Origin: Rana temporaria
Taxonomy: Eukaryota > Chordata > Amphibia > Anura > Ranidae
Reading direction: 5' to 3'
Assembly (NCBI RefSeq): GCF_905171775.1
Contig: NC_053494.1
Location: 194,587,044-194,651,043 of the forward strand
DNA: 64,000 nucleotides
Part shown: piece by piece, positions 35,224-47,002 of the stretch
Layout: each line of letters begins with the position of its first letter
How positions within the stretch are numbered: position 1 is the first letter of the stretch
Notes under the pieces: generated by a model
What the model saw: the letters and a program-made list of their open reading frames with translations, nothing else
The model's database searches: none
What the model was told of the DNA's origin: nothing
Position numbers and translations under genes: made by a program

Positions 35224-35990
35224 CATGATATCTATATTTTCATTTTTTTAGTTGGTAGATTCGCCAGTAGTTAGAGTTTTAATCTCCCTTTCAACTGTTT
35301 GCAGTAATCTTTTATTGAGTCAAGCTGTTTTTTTTTTTATACACACTGAAGGACGGAAAGTATTGACTCATCCCTAACCTGATGGCTCGGCCTAAGATTT
35401 TAGACAAAGTCAACCCCAAGGCAAGCTGCTTAAACTGTGCCATTTCTTTAATTAGCTCGTAGTGCTTTATAAATCTTTTATAAATCTTATTACCTTATAT
35501 TTAATGTTTATTCATAGAATCAAGAAACAAGAATGCATACATACAGTATAAGTAAAATCAATTACATAGAGGCCTGTATTTCAGTTACATATGTTATCTA
35601 AAATTTTAACCCCCTTTACTCGCAATCTGTCTATTAATGTTTCCCAGCACAATGCTATATACAGTATAAGGTGAAAAAATCAGCTATGCGGCTACCTCAT
35701 CCTATATAGAATTTGGAAAAAGGGAACAAACATGATGGATTATTACGGTACCAGAGAGTAATTCATACTAGTAGTTTTCAATAGATTTATTTAAAAAAAA
35801 AGTAAAAAAAAGAGAAAATACATAAAATCAATAAATTTAGTATAGTAAGGTTCAACAGTCTTTGTTACTATTAATGTTAATTGGTTGACGCCTTTCACAT
35901 TTCTGCTTCTTCAGAACCAACTACTCTTGACTTGTAACAAAAAGACGTGTTATGAACCCATTAAAACAGCCAATAGCGCTGTGCCCACAA
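35224..35990. other. Unique AT-rich DNA, no gene seen
   Basis: Contains TTCTGCTTCTTCAGAAC near 35904, which in reverse reads CTGAAGAAGCAGAAATGTG, another variant of the fold-back core. No ends found. Confidence 0.45.
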
Positions 35991-35994
35991 AAGA

Positions 35995-37060
35995 CCAACC
36001 TATGTGTGTGATTATTTGTCAGTATTACATTGTATATCCCGGTATGTTGCAGTCGTTCAGGTGCATATCTAATAGTTTTTTTTTAAACTATCGATGCTCC
36101 CCGCTGAGACCACTGCCTTACAGTTAAGAACCCCCTATGCAGTTTAAGGTTAAACCCCTTTTTCTCCTAATTTTATTGAGTGGCCACGTGTCTTATTAAA
36201 CTCCCTTTCCGCAGAAAAGTTTTATCCCTATTGTGGGGTCACCAGTACGGTATTTGTAGATTGAAATCATATCCACTCTCACGAGTCTCTTCTCAAGAGA
36301 GAATAAGTTCAGTGCTTGCAACCTTTCTTCATACTAATATCTTCCAGTCCCTTTATTAGCTTTGTTGCCCTTCTTTGTACTCGCTCCATTTCCAGTACAT
36401 CCTTCCTGAGGACTGGTGCCCAGAACTAGACCACATACTCCAGGTGCGGCCGGACCAGAGTCTTGTAGAGTGGGAGAATTATCATTCATTTTATCTCTTG
36501 AGTTAATCCCCTTTTTAATGCATGCCAATATTCTGTTTGCTTTGTTAGCCGCAGCTTGGCATTGCATGCCATTGCTGAGCCTGTCATGTACTAGGACCCC
36601 CAGGTCCTTTTCCACCCTTGATTCCCCCCGAGGTTCTAACTCCAGTGAGTAGATTGCATTAATATTTTTGCCACCCAAATTAATTATTTAAAATTGTTCT
36701 ACATTCAACCTCATTTGCCATGTAGTTGCCCACACCATTAATTTGTTCAGATCTTCTTGTAAGGTTTCCAAATCCTGGGGGGAAGTTATTGCCCTGCTTA
36801 GCTTAGTATTGTCTGCAAATACAGAGATTAAGCTGTTTACCCCATCCTCCAGGTTGTGTAATGACAAATTAAATAGGATCCCAGGTCCCAGCACAGAACC
36901 CTGGGGGGACCTCAGTACCCACCCCTGACCATTCTGAGTACTCCCCATTCATCACCACCCTCTGAACTCGCCCTTGTAGCCAGTTTTCAATCCATGTACT
37001 TACCCAATGGTCCATGCCAACAGACCTTACTTTGTACAGTAAACGTTTATGGGGAACATG
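35995..37060 (-). pseudogene. LINE reverse transcriptase relic (CR1-type)
   Basis: The minus strand encodes SPQGSVLGPGILFNLSLHNL, then SLISVFADNTKLSR (the conserved FADD catalytic motif with the second Asp changed to Asn), then LNKLMVWATTWQMRLNVEQF. After stops it continues with EKDLGVLVHDRLSN and ANRILACIKKGI. This is the palm-to-C-terminal part of a CR1-type RT. The 5' end is truncated near 37060, and the 3' UTR words match 51440-51580. Confidence 0.85.
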
Positions 37061-37334
37061 TTCATCATTGCTACCCTGCTGTTAGACCACAGTATAGGGG
37101 ATTATATGACTTGGAAGATACCAGAGAGGAAACATAAGAAATATGGGGAGATTATAAAGATATAGCTGAGTTCCATGCAATAGTGATCCCAGAAAATGGT
37201 CTAAATAAAGATGAACCCAAATCTAAGATGATCTCTTTCCAATGTGGCCAGTTACAACTAGAACAGGCAATGTGTGTACATGCTCCATAACCTCTTAAAA
37301 CATAACGTGGCTGAACTTAATCTAACTTTATTAA

Positions 37335-38332
37335 AGGGTCACTAAAGGATTTTTTTTTTTAGCTAAATAGCTTCCTTTACTTTACTGCAGTCCTGGTTTC
37401 ATGTGCTCATTGTTCGTTTTTGCTCTGATGTTGCTGTAATCCTTCTCTGCTCTGAACAGTCTGTTTCTTGATGAAAAAAGTCATGGGAGCTTTCTCTCTG
37501 TGGTCACTAATCAAGGAGGTGTGATTACTGTGTGTCTAAAACCCCTCAACACCAATCAGTTTCGTTTTCCAAACCATCACTGCCCTGTATTGGCTCTTTG
37601 TCTCTGTTCATCACAGAAGCATGAAACAGCATGCAAAAACTAAAATGAAACTGTAGGTACATTATATGATTGATTTTTATCTATTATTTTTTTATTTTTT
37701 TTCAATAATTTTTTATTATTTTTTTATGATGTAAACATACATGGAAAACATGTTACAAGTAAACGTCCCAATAGGACAAGTGAGTGTCAAAAACAGAAGG
37801 AGACAATCTCACTACATGATGACATATCTATAGTACAGCAAAGAGAATACAATCTTACATATCTGTAGATAAACATTTCGTTAGAGCCCATCCCTTCCAC
37901 AGGTCACCCCCTCAGATCTCAGAAATACAACGAATACTGTTCAATAATTCTCTACATGTGTATATGAGTTCCATATAGGTGAAAAGGTTCAAACTTTAAA
38001 GCTTAGTCTGAAATAAAATACTCCAAATAACTAAACGTAAACAAAAGGCTAAAGAGAAAGAAAAAAGAAAAAGAAGGAACCAGCACCTCGCCATTACACA
38101 GAGATTGAGAACTAATTTACCTTAGTACAGGGCTTTGTTATTTTCATACCAATCAACCCAGTTTTGCCAATGGGTATAGAATTTAGCATGTCTACCCTCT
38201 GCATATGCCAGCATACTTTTTAAGATTTTTATCTATTTTTAATCATTTTTAAAAGGAATCAGTTAACTATTATGTCTCTATACCCTGTAAACAGTAATTT
38301 CAGCAAAAAAAATAATTTCCTTTACAACTCCT
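37335..38332. mobile_element. TTAA MITE, T2/Kolobok-like, with retroinsertion
   Basis: Ends are AGGGTCACTAAAGGA and TCCTTTACAACTCCT between TTAA sites (37331-37334, 38333-38336). The left end, TTAAAGGGT, fits the TTAAAGGRR-type terminus described for T2 MITEs of Xenopus. It is lengthened by an insertion at 37686-38223; the element itself is about 450 bp. Confidence 0.75.
37686..38223 (-). mobile_element. Poly-A retroelement insertion with 14-bp TSD
   Basis: Flanked by GATTTTTATCTATT on both sides (37672-37685, 38224-38237). The left border is T-rich with AATAAA-type words on the minus strand, so this is a minus-strand, poly-A-tailed, target-primed insertion. The body contains no recognisable protein; it may be a 5'-truncated LINE 3' UTR or a processed transcript. 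Confidence 0.75.
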
Positions 38333-38336
38333 TTAA

Positions 38337-39218
38337 CAAGGTTGGACTTCACTGACCAATTGACATTCTCTACCCCAGAGGCAAACTGTGGCCATAGTAG
38401 AATGAACAGAATATATCTCCCTTCTCCATAGACACAAACATCTGATTTAAACATGCTTGTTACTGGAAAGATGTATTTGGTGTCAGATTTTAGGGCTCCT
38501 CCTAGTTGTTTTCAACTTTTTATAGAAAGTGGAATGTGTTAAAACTCTCATCCTTTAATATCTACAGCACACAACCAGTGGCAGGAAAGTGTTTACGTTA
38601 ACACATGTATAATTGGCAAAATCAGGCATGGCATGGTTAAAAAGTAAACAGTGTAATTATACATTGGGTAATAGGTGATCAACTGTTTGGTTATCCTAAT
38701 TAAATATGTGCATGAAAACCTAAACATTTTCCAACGTAGCAAATTAATCAAACTGCTTGTTTATAAGAAACCAAGAACATAGATGTGACTCATAGACCTA
38801 ATTATATACTACTACTGGTCCTGTGTGCCCTGGTTTAATAAGTGAGTCATGCCTTTTCCCACTTGAATTGGAAACTCTGATATACAAAAGACAATTTAAA
38901 TGATTATTGACTCCTGGCAATATAATTAATCACCTATTCCTAATATACATACTGGCACATTTAATGGTAATTATAAGTAATTGCACTTAATCCTAATGCC
39001 TTCTAGCTAAGGTATTAAAATTGATGTAGGTGTTGAAAGAGAAAAAAATAGCACATTAATTCTTAAGCAGTGATAATATCCTTAATTTAGAACAAAAGAA
39101 AAAACATATTTTTCATGGATCACTAGAGGGGCTTATGTACTAAGGGCAATTCCTATTGCTCTGATCTTTACCTCCTTGTGTGGATCTTCTGTGTCCTCAC
39201 TGGTAGGCCCTGAATCTT
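38337..39218. other. Unique DNA rich in TAATTA words
   Basis: No gene or repeat. Homeodomain-type cores (TAATTA, ATTAATCA) occur repeatedly between 38690 and 38985, in a stretch that lacks recognisable transposon sequence. Confidence 0.45.
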
Positions 39219-39220
39219 AA

Positions 39221-39455
39221 GCCTCGTACACACGACCGAGAAACTCGACGGGCGAAACACATCGTTTTGCTCATCGAGTTCCTTGTTAGGCTGTTGAGGA
39301 TCTCGGCGAGCCAAATTTCCCCATTCCCGTCGAGGAAAAAGAAGACATGCTCTCTTTTTGGCTCGACAAGATCCTCAACAGTTTCCTCGTCGAAAAGTGT
39401 ACACACGACCGGTTTCCTCGCCAAAAAAAAACAGCAAATTTCTTTGTATGAGGCC
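39221..39455. mobile_element. GTACACACGA-type MITE (GAAACTCGACGG subtype)
   Basis: Left end GCCTCGTACACACGACCGAG, right end TGTATGAGGC, with TTA-type flanks. It closely matches 14236-14502 (GAGGAAAAAGAAGACATGCT near 39335, TCGACAAGATCCTCAACAG near 39363) but is shortened on the right. Confidence 0.78.
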
Positions 39456-40180
39456 TTAGAGGTGTTTTAGCTTTTGCAATCTACACGGAATGTTAGAAAT
39501 TATCCATGCAGCAGCTCCCTAGGTTGCACCACTTGTAACACCTAACAGGCTGTCAAGAATGGGTAAGTAGGTTAAAGCTGAAGATACGTCAGAGAAGGTC
39601 TCAGGGAAGGTCTCAGTAGGTAGCAGGCAAGCAAACACACAAATTCGAGGAAAGTAAACCCACAAACATGAAATGAAAGGTGCCCATCCATGCCAATAAT
39701 ATTTAGATTGAGAGTGACTGTAAAATAATATTGTATTTGTTCCATCATCCATTATGCAAGAGTAGAAGATGTGTAAAAATAACCCTAGGTTGACTTCTGT
39801 AACCTGTTCAGGTCACATCCGTGTTTGTACACATTTATTAGATGTTATCCAACCCATTTTGATAAATGACTAACAAATACCCAATGACTGTGTAATATAT
39901 TGTTTATACATGTTTATAATGGTATTTTTGACCTAGAACAGCTATTGCCTCTTAAGAAAAAAGCTTACGCTGTGGTAGTCAATCCAATAGTGCATAGCTA
40001 TAGTGGTGTGTGTGAAAAGGATTTGTGAAGGCTGTTCCATGAAAACCTGAGTTGCGCAAATGAGCATATAGCTGGAGGTGTTACTGAAAGTGACCAATTT
40101 TAATTCTGTCTCACGTTTTATAAAACAAAGTAATGTGCAATGAAATTGATTGATTGTCTATAGCAATGATATCACGGACC
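39456..40180. other. Unique DNA, no gene seen
   Basis: AT-rich. A short tandem repetition of AAGGTCTCAG near 39595-39620 is the only structure noticed. Confidence 0.45.
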
Positions 40181-40181
40181 T

Positions 40182-40326
40182 TCGGACCGGGTCGCGGGCG
40201 CGCGCCGGGGGCACGCGCCCGCAAAACACGGCTGGACAATAGCACAGCACGTACCTGTACGTGCATGTGCCCAGCCGTGCCATTCTGCCGACGTATATGT
40301 GCAGGAGGTGGTCCCTAAGTGGTTAA
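40182..40326 (+). mobile_element. TTAA/CCACTT-family 3' fragment
   Basis: Carries GCACGTACCTGTACGTGC and GTGCCATTCTGCCGACG and ends CTAAGTGGTTAA at 40326. It matches the last 145 bp of the copy at 886-1366. Confidence 0.75.
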
Positions 40327-40350
40327 GACACCGCTATAATGGATTAATAT

Positions 40351-41417
40351 ACACTGCTCAAAAAAATGAAAGGCACACTTTGAAAACATATTAGATTTCA
40401 ATGGGGAAAAGTATAATGCTGGATATCTATACTGATATGGACTTGGTAATGGGTTAGGAACGAAAGGAGCCATCATTTGATGGAAATTCAAATTATTACC
40501 CTAGAGAGGGCTGAATTCAAAGACCCCCCCGAAAATCAAAGTGAAAAAATGATGCAGCAAGCTAGTCCATTTTGCTGATATTTAATTGCAGCAACTCAAA
40601 ATGGTACTCAGTCGTTTGTATGGCACCCACGTGCTTGTATGCATACCTGACAAAGTTATGGCATGCTCCTAATGAGATGACAGATGGTGTCCTGGGGTAT
40701 TTCTTCCCAGATCTGGACCAGGACATCACTGAGCTCTTAAACAGACTGAGGTGCAATGTGGCGACATCAGATGGACCGAAACATAATGTCCCAGGGGTGT
40801 TCTATTGGATTCAGGTCAGGCGAGCGTGGGGACTATTCAATGGTATCAATTCCTTCATCCTACAGGAACTGGCTGCATACTCTTGCCACAAGAGATCGGG
40901 CATTGTCATGCACCAGGAGGAACCCAGGACCCACTGCAACAGCGTAGGGTCTGACAATAGGTCCAAGGATTTCATCCTGATACTTAATGGCAGTCAGGGT
41001 GACATTGTCTAGAGTGTAGAGGTCTGTGCGTCCCTCCATGGATATGCCTCCCTAGACCATCACTGACTTACTACCAAACCGGTCATGCTGAACGATGTTA
41101 CAGGCAGCATAACGTTCTCCACGGCTTCTCCAGACCCTTTCATGTCTGTCACATATGCTCAGGGTGAACCTGCTCTCATCTGTGAAAAGCACAGGGCGTC
41201 AGTGGCAGACCTGCCAATTCTGGGGTTCAAAGGAAAATGCCAGTGCTGGGCAGTGAGCACTGGGTCCACTAGGGGCCCTCAGGCCACCCACATGAAGTCT
41301 GCTTCTGATTGTTTGTCAGAGACATTCACACAATTGGTCTGGAGGTCATTTTGTAGGGCTCTGGTAGTGCTCATCCTGTTCCTTCTTGCACAAAGGAACA
41401 AATACCAGTCCTGCTGA
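40351..41417 (-). pseudogene. Tc1-like transposon with decayed transposase
   Basis: The left terminus ACACTGCTCAAAAAAATGA follows TA. The minus-strand frames, broken by stops, give SEADFMWVA, RMKSLDLLSDPTLLQW and VATLHLSLFKSSVMSWSRSG, which align in order with the C-terminal two thirds of a Tc1-like transposase of this terminus type. Premature stops occur throughout and no second terminus is seen after 41417, so the copy is dead and truncated. Confidence 0.7.
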
Positions 41418-42228
41418 ATCAACATACCCAATAACAACTTAAAGTATATAAACCATAGACATCAGGTTCACATTAGAGTTTGTCTTTTAAAAGTTTGTGT
41501 AAAATTTTGTGCAAACCTACGGACCTGCAATGTACAGTAGTAATGGTCATCCCCATCTAGTAGCCAATGTGAACACTACTTATCTCAATGTTATCCCACA
41601 GGGAGTACATGCATGAGAAACCTTCAGAAACTTGCGAGGGGGCCCCAGGGTTTCGACTGCCTAGGGGCATCTACAGAGTTGAATCTGTCGCTGCTTATTA
41701 CCTTTTTTTGTCATTTAGCAGCACTTCATCCCTTGTCACTTTATCAAGTCATGTCTCTTACTCCCCCCTATTACTTACCTCCTCTACAGTTTATCAGCAT
41801 TGCATTACTTCCTTCATCCTTTCCTTTCCTTTACCATGCCATGGGTCTGTTTAGACCCCTGATATCTCACCAAAGCCCCCCCCCCTAACAGGGTTGATAA
41901 AAATAAAAATTAAATAAAACACTGACACCGCCCACTCCACCCCCAAAAAAAATAAATAAATAAAGGATTTAAAAAATAATAATAATAATAATACAAAAAG
42001 ATTGTAAAAAAAAACTGACACAGTTCACGCCGCATCAGTGCCCATCAGTGCTTCATCTTAGTGCCACTGTCACATGACATGAGAAGTATCAGTATTTGGT
42101 ACTGTTGAGTACTTAAAAAAAGTATGGGTACTTGTACTCGGTCTTAAAAAAGTGGTATTGGTGCAACCTTAGTATACACTAACCAAACATTGCACTCCCT
42201 GACACTTCTGCTCCCTACTTAAAGTGGA
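41418..42228. other. Unique DNA with simple repeats
   Basis: A C-run lies at 41877-41886, an A-rich tract near 41940-41975 and (AAT)n at about 41971-41993. No gene seen. Confidence 0.5.
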
Positions 42229-42232
42229 ATTC

Positions 42233-42326
42233 CATCCAAAAATTGACATCGCGGGCACCCAGGACAGGTAAGTGTCCATGTATTAAAAGTCAGCAGCTGC
42301 TATATTTGTAGCTGCGGAACTCCGCT
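42233..42326. mobile_element. Short TTAA MITE
   Basis: 94 bp, ends AGTGGAATTCCATCC and GCGGAACTCCGCT, TTAA on both sides (42229-42232, 42327-42330). The interior AAAAGTCAGCAGCTGCTA and TTTGTAGCTGC matches the end of the element at 43482-43842. Confidence 0.8.
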
Positions 42327-42330
42327 TTAA

Positions 42331-43385
42331 ATCCCCAAATAATGGAATATATTTATGATCACAATTCTTCCAGTGCCCACCACCGTCTCAATTTTATTCT
42401 ATGTTGTTATTGCATGGAAGTGACTCTCTCAGCAATAACATCACTACTCACCAAATTTAATGATATACTTCACAGGATAATTTATACATTTATATGACTT
42501 GTGAATTATGTATAAAAATAGCTCAGATCTCCTCTAGTAGTTGCAGCTACAATTATTTTTCTCCTACATGCCGCTGAATTTTGATTTGCTCTTTGTACGA
42601 TTTCTTTCTAGTTGGGGAATGATATTTTCGTTCACAGTCCTAGCGTTGTACTGTACTTATCATGATAATGCAGCTTTAGGTAGGAAAAGAAGGAGATTGA
42701 GCCTGGCAGAAATTTTTACTTTTCCTTGTCTGAAACTGTTCCCTGAATGTCAATCATGTTTGAACAGCTCTGCTACACTCAGGCATCTTGAAAACAGCAC
42801 TTATTTCCCAGTGACAGTTCCTTACATCAATTAGATTTTTTTTTTTCTCCTTTGTCCCGCTGGCATTAATATTAGTAAATTAAGTGCCTCCCACCCCCTT
42901 GACTACAAGTTAGGCGGAATTTTTCCAGCTGCTAAAACGCAGAGCTGTCACCACTGCCGAAGGTCTAAATTGTTCATCTCAGATGTGATCTCTTCACTTT
43001 ATGAATGTTGATTGCCTATTGAGAACAGAAATGATTGTGGTTTTCAGCAAGTTAGTTTTTGGGCAACCAGGGGATTAGTTAAAAAAGAACAGTTTTGTTT
43101 CAAACTGGTATTTCAGCTGTAACTAAAATATTAAACACCGATCAACTAAAAAAATTGTGGAATTTATAAATCTATTTCGACAGATATTCATTTATTCTTC
43201 AACAATCAAAGTATGCATATGTTAAAAGGAAACTCTACCTTTACACCTTGTAGCAGCCACATTCAACTGGACTTGATTTATAAAGTTGGAGATGTTTTGT
43301 TATTTATTCAAGTAACCTCCTTGCTTCTAATTAAGTGTCGGGAGCACACACCAGCATTTATAGCCATTGGGGTAAGTCATTCAAC
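42331..43385. other. Unique DNA, no gene seen
   Basis: A 97-codon plus-strand frame at 42541-42834 is hydrophobic at its start but shows no family signature. I do not call it a gene. Confidence 0.4.
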
Positions 43386-43389
43386 TTAA

Positions 43390-43877
43390 AGTGATATTAA
43401 AGTCTCTTTTTACTAAGGGGGCAAGGGAGAGGCGGAGCTGCACCTAAAAGTTTTATTACCTCAATGCAGAAAATGCATTAAAGCAGAGTTCCCCCAAAAA
43501 TTGAACTTCCGCTTTAAGTGTCGTGACCCCCTGACATGCCACGACATGTCATTTTTTTTGGGGGGGGACCCTCTTTTTAGTGGGTTCCAGCTCCCATTTC
43601 CCCCCCGGGGCTCTGCGGCACCACAGTGTGCAGCATGGATCGTGCATGCACTGTGTGTGCCTGGGTGTGAAGCCACAGCCGGGCACCCACAGTAAGAATG
43701 CCGGCGCCGTGGAGAGGAGAGGGGCTTCGTACCCCCGCATCGCTGCACCGTGGGACAGGTGAGTGTCTGATTATTAAAAGTCAGCAGCTACAATTTTTGT
43801 AGCTGCTGTCTTTTAATTATTTGTTTTCGGTGGAACTCAGCTTTATGGTAAAAAAACCTGTAGACTTTACAACCCCT
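43390..43877. mobile_element. TTAA MITE hosting another TTAA MITE
   Basis: Ends AGTGATATTAAAGTC and GACTTTACAACCCCT with TTAA (43386-43389, 43878-43881), the same family as 25802-26265. A different TTAA element (43482-43842) is nested in it. Confidence 0.78.
43482..43842. mobile_element. Nested TTAA MITE
   Basis: Ends AGCAGAGTTCCCCC and GGTGGAACTCAGCT. The left target is TTAA (43478-43481), the right is TTAT (one change). The last 90 bp match 42233-42326. GC-rich middle, noncoding. Confidence 0.72.
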
Positions 43878-44190
43878 TTAACCACTTGCCGACCATATAA
43901 CTTAGATATACATTAGCAAAGTGGCACGGCTGTGCTGGATCACGTATACCTGGTACGTGATCTGACACTTCTGGATCTGGAGTGTGCTCCTGGTGGCTCG
44001 CTCCCTCTGTGATCACACACAGCGGGCACCCAGTACCATGGACCACCTTCGGGGTAAGACTGCGCCATGTTAAGATACCTCTCAACTCAACTCAACTCAT
44101 TGTCCGCTGGCACCAGCTGATTGTTCAGTTTACAGGCAGAATGGTGATCTGCTTATGTAAAGAAGGCCGATCACCATTCTGTCAGTAGGA
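43878..44190 (+). mobile_element. TTAA/CCACTT-like element, 5' part only
   Basis: It begins TTAACCACTTGCCGACC, using the same TTAA that ends the preceding MITE. It contains CACGTATACCTGGTACGTG (palindromic) and a hairpin CAGAATGGTGATC...GATCACCATTCTG (about 44138-44181). No 3' end found. Confidence 0.55.
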
Positions 44191-44484
44191 AAGGCATGAA
44201 CTCTGTGTTCCTGCAAAGCGGCAACACAGATATATCCCTTCCCTTAGGAAAAGCAACTCCCCCACAGTACATAAGCACTGGCTAGGAACACATTTAATCC
44301 TTTGATTGACCCTGATGTTTTTTTTTTTCATTTGTTTTGCCTGCTGGCTTAATGAAATAAAACAAGTCATCTATGGCCAGCTTAAATCTAAACTTCAAGG
44401 AATGTGTCAAGGCAGATGCTGATTGTTCAAAAACAAGAAGTTCTAAAAAAAAAATGGACCAGTAGCCAGACTCTTGACAGAAAG

Positions 44485-44889
44485 GCCTCGTACACATGAT
44501 AGGTTAAACAGAGGACAATGGTCTGATGGACCATTTTCATCAGCCAAAACCGATCGTGTGTGGGCCCCATAGGTTATTTAACCATCGGTTAAAAAAAAGC
44601 CAACTTGCTTTAAATTTAACCGATGGATTCCTAACTAATAGGTCAAAACCGATCGTTAGTAGGCACAACCATCGATTAAAAATCCACGCATGCTCAGAAT
44701 CAAGTCGACGCATGCTTGGAAGCATTGAACTTCGTTTTTTTCAGCATGTCGTTGTTTTTTTTCGTCACCGCGTTCTGACACAATCGTTTTTTTTAACCGA
44801 TGGTGTGTAGGAACGACGGACCATCAGTCATCTTCATCGGTTAACCATCGGACCGTTCTCTTCGGATGGACTGATCATGTGTACGCGGC
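44485..44889. mobile_element. GTACACACGA-type MITE, AACCGATGG subtype
   Basis: Ends are CCTCGTACACATGATAGG and GATCATGTGTACGCGGC. The interior carries AACCGATCG and GGTTAAAAAA words, CATGCTCAGAATCAAGTCG near 44690 and CGTCACCGCGTTCTGAC near 44763. Confidence 0.8.
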
Positions 44890-45203
44890 TAAAGATTTGT
44901 TACCCTGGTATTTGCCTGGGGGAAGCACAACCAACTAGCCTTTTCACAGTATGGACAAAGTTCTGCCAGCTAAAATACGTACACCACACAAAGTATGCCA
45001 TAGTGCCTCATTCATTGGTGGGCACTGTGAAATTTGGGTGCTCAGAAAGCACATGGTTTATTTGTGACAAAGCTCAGCACCATTTTGAATTAAATAGATG
45101 TAGTATAATACAGTATAATTCCTTGAAAGCCTGGAAGTCCAAGCTCCATGTCAAAGCATCAAATGATAGTGAATTTCTTCAAGGGATAAACAGATAATAT
45201 AAA

Positions 45204-45270
<67 letters not shown>

Positions 45271-45791
45271 CATACAAAGCAATATAGACTATCTGTTCTT
45301 TTTGCTGTCCGTTGCTATCTTGGTGACACTTGCACTCTCTGTACAGGTATCACAAGGACAGAGAATGCGGGTTTTCCCCAAAAGGGTCACATGAATAAAT
45401 AAAGACCTGGCAGTGTATACTCAACTCTTGACTGTAACCCTCAAAATGTACATAAATAAATAAATACATGTAACTTACATAAACACAAAAAAACAATAAG
45501 AATGAAGTGAGAAAAAATACAGTTGAATTTAAGCTCTAATTTTGTGATTCCAATGTGTGGATTCATACTAAGTAAGCATGAGTGACTTAGTCCAGGACAC
45601 ATGGGGGTCTTTTTAGCAAGAAAATGTTATTCGATGAATCAAGCAAAAAGAAAAAAATATGCCTTGCATTGGTCTTAAGTGTCTATTTAGAAAAAAAAAA
45701 AACTGTGTGAATGTCTCAAGCAAAAATAAAAAAAATAGTCCTGTGCGAATCTTTCAAAGAAAATAAATAAAAAATAAATAGTTGTGCAAAT
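44890..45791. other. Unique DNA with a (TA)n tract
   Basis: (TA)n at 45212-45265. A-rich tracts near 45645-45780. A 106-codon plus-strand frame at 44877-45197 shows no recognisable family. Confidence 0.45.
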
Positions 45792-45792
45792 A

Positions 45793-46034
45793 CAGTAGGT
45801 GCCTCCAATTTTGTTTATCCAGTGCGATGGGATCACGCTGGATATCGCCACTGGAGGCTGTGCTTTCTCGCGCTCGCTGCCCCCACAAGATGCTGCGCAT
45901 CCATAGGAATCCATTGGGGGCGGCGAGCGGGAGGAGCGACATAGCTCGGCGCTGGCTCCCACGACGAGGATCACGGATGGTCAATCTCGCCGCTAGCAGG
46001 GGCGAGATTGACACATAATCGGCGGCACCTACTG
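45793..46034. mobile_element. TA-flanked MITE, CAGTAGGTGCC ends
   Basis: 242 bp, ends CAGTAGGTGCC and GGCACCTACTG, TA on both sides (45791-45792, 46035-46036). Inner arms CCAGCGTGATCCC-type words and GCGAGATTGAC give further inverted pairing. Tc1/mariner-type target site. Confidence 0.78.
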
Positions 46035-46490
46035 TACAGTCGTCACAGCCCTCATGGACAATTCCTGTAATTAGGTAATTAGCCTAATATGTTTATTTCC
46101 AATGATCAACAGCTTCCTCTAGTGGCCATAATGTGGTATTTTTTTTCTGATTAGGGTATTTTAGGAAAACCTATAAACTGGTAATCATAGGAAACAAATG
46201 TACTGGGAAATTATTAGGGATTATTTGTGTCAGCTGTGTAAATGTTTGAGATAATCACACAGGGATTTTTTTCTAAATATATCCCCAATTAATGACATTT
46301 GTGTTTATGAACCCTAGGAGTGAATTAAATTGAGAGATTTATTTCCTAAAAATTCACTGAAAACAGGAGGTATCAGCAAAAATTAGCTATTTTAGCATTT
46401 GTTGCATTCATAGTCAGTAGGAAATTCAAAATTAACGTGGTATTAGGTTTATATTTTTCTTTATTTCTTCTTACAGTGCAATGGGCTTTC

Positions 46491-46685
46491 AGGCTGGGTT
46501 CACACCATTGTGATTTGAATGGGAGTTCTGGTTACGGTTCTCTATGGAGCTGGTTCACATATCTCTGCTGCGGCTCCGGACCATTTCAGGTCCAAATTCA
46601 TCCAAAATTCAGGCCTGAAACGGTGAACAGGGACTCACAGGACCCCTGCTGGGAGCTCCATAGGTATTAGGTGTGAATGCAGCCT
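46491..46685. mobile_element. Short MITE in duplication copy A
   Basis: Ends are AGGCTGGGTTCACACC and GGTGTGAATGCAGCCT, 14 of 16 paired. It is absent from copy B, so it inserted after the duplication or was lost from B. Confidence 0.75.
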
Positions 46686-47002
46686 AAAAGGAGTTACACA
46701 AACTCCTTTTAACCGTTTTGGGCCTATTCTTATGCCAAAAAATAATCCCCCATGATTCTTAATATTTAAAAAAAAAAAACATAATGACAAAAAAAATATC
46801 AAAAAAGGTATATACAAATATAAAGCAATGATACCGAAATAACAATTGCAAAATCATAGGAAAAAAAACACAAATAACACTAAAATAAAAATAAAAATAA
46901 ACTACCCTAATACACCCAGAAAGAAAAAAACTCTCAAACAAAAAAAAATAAAAATATATAGTTTTTAAGTAAATTCCATCTAAGCTGCTTGGTTAATACA
47001 TT

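Noticed and set aside
41085..41417. 110-codon plus-strand frame
   Set aside because: It is antisense to the decayed Tc1-like transposase at 40351-41417.
42541..42834. 97-codon plus-strand frame with a hydrophobic start
   Set aside because: No signal-peptide pattern followed by a known domain, no homologous repeat in the window, and a length expected by chance in 64 kb.
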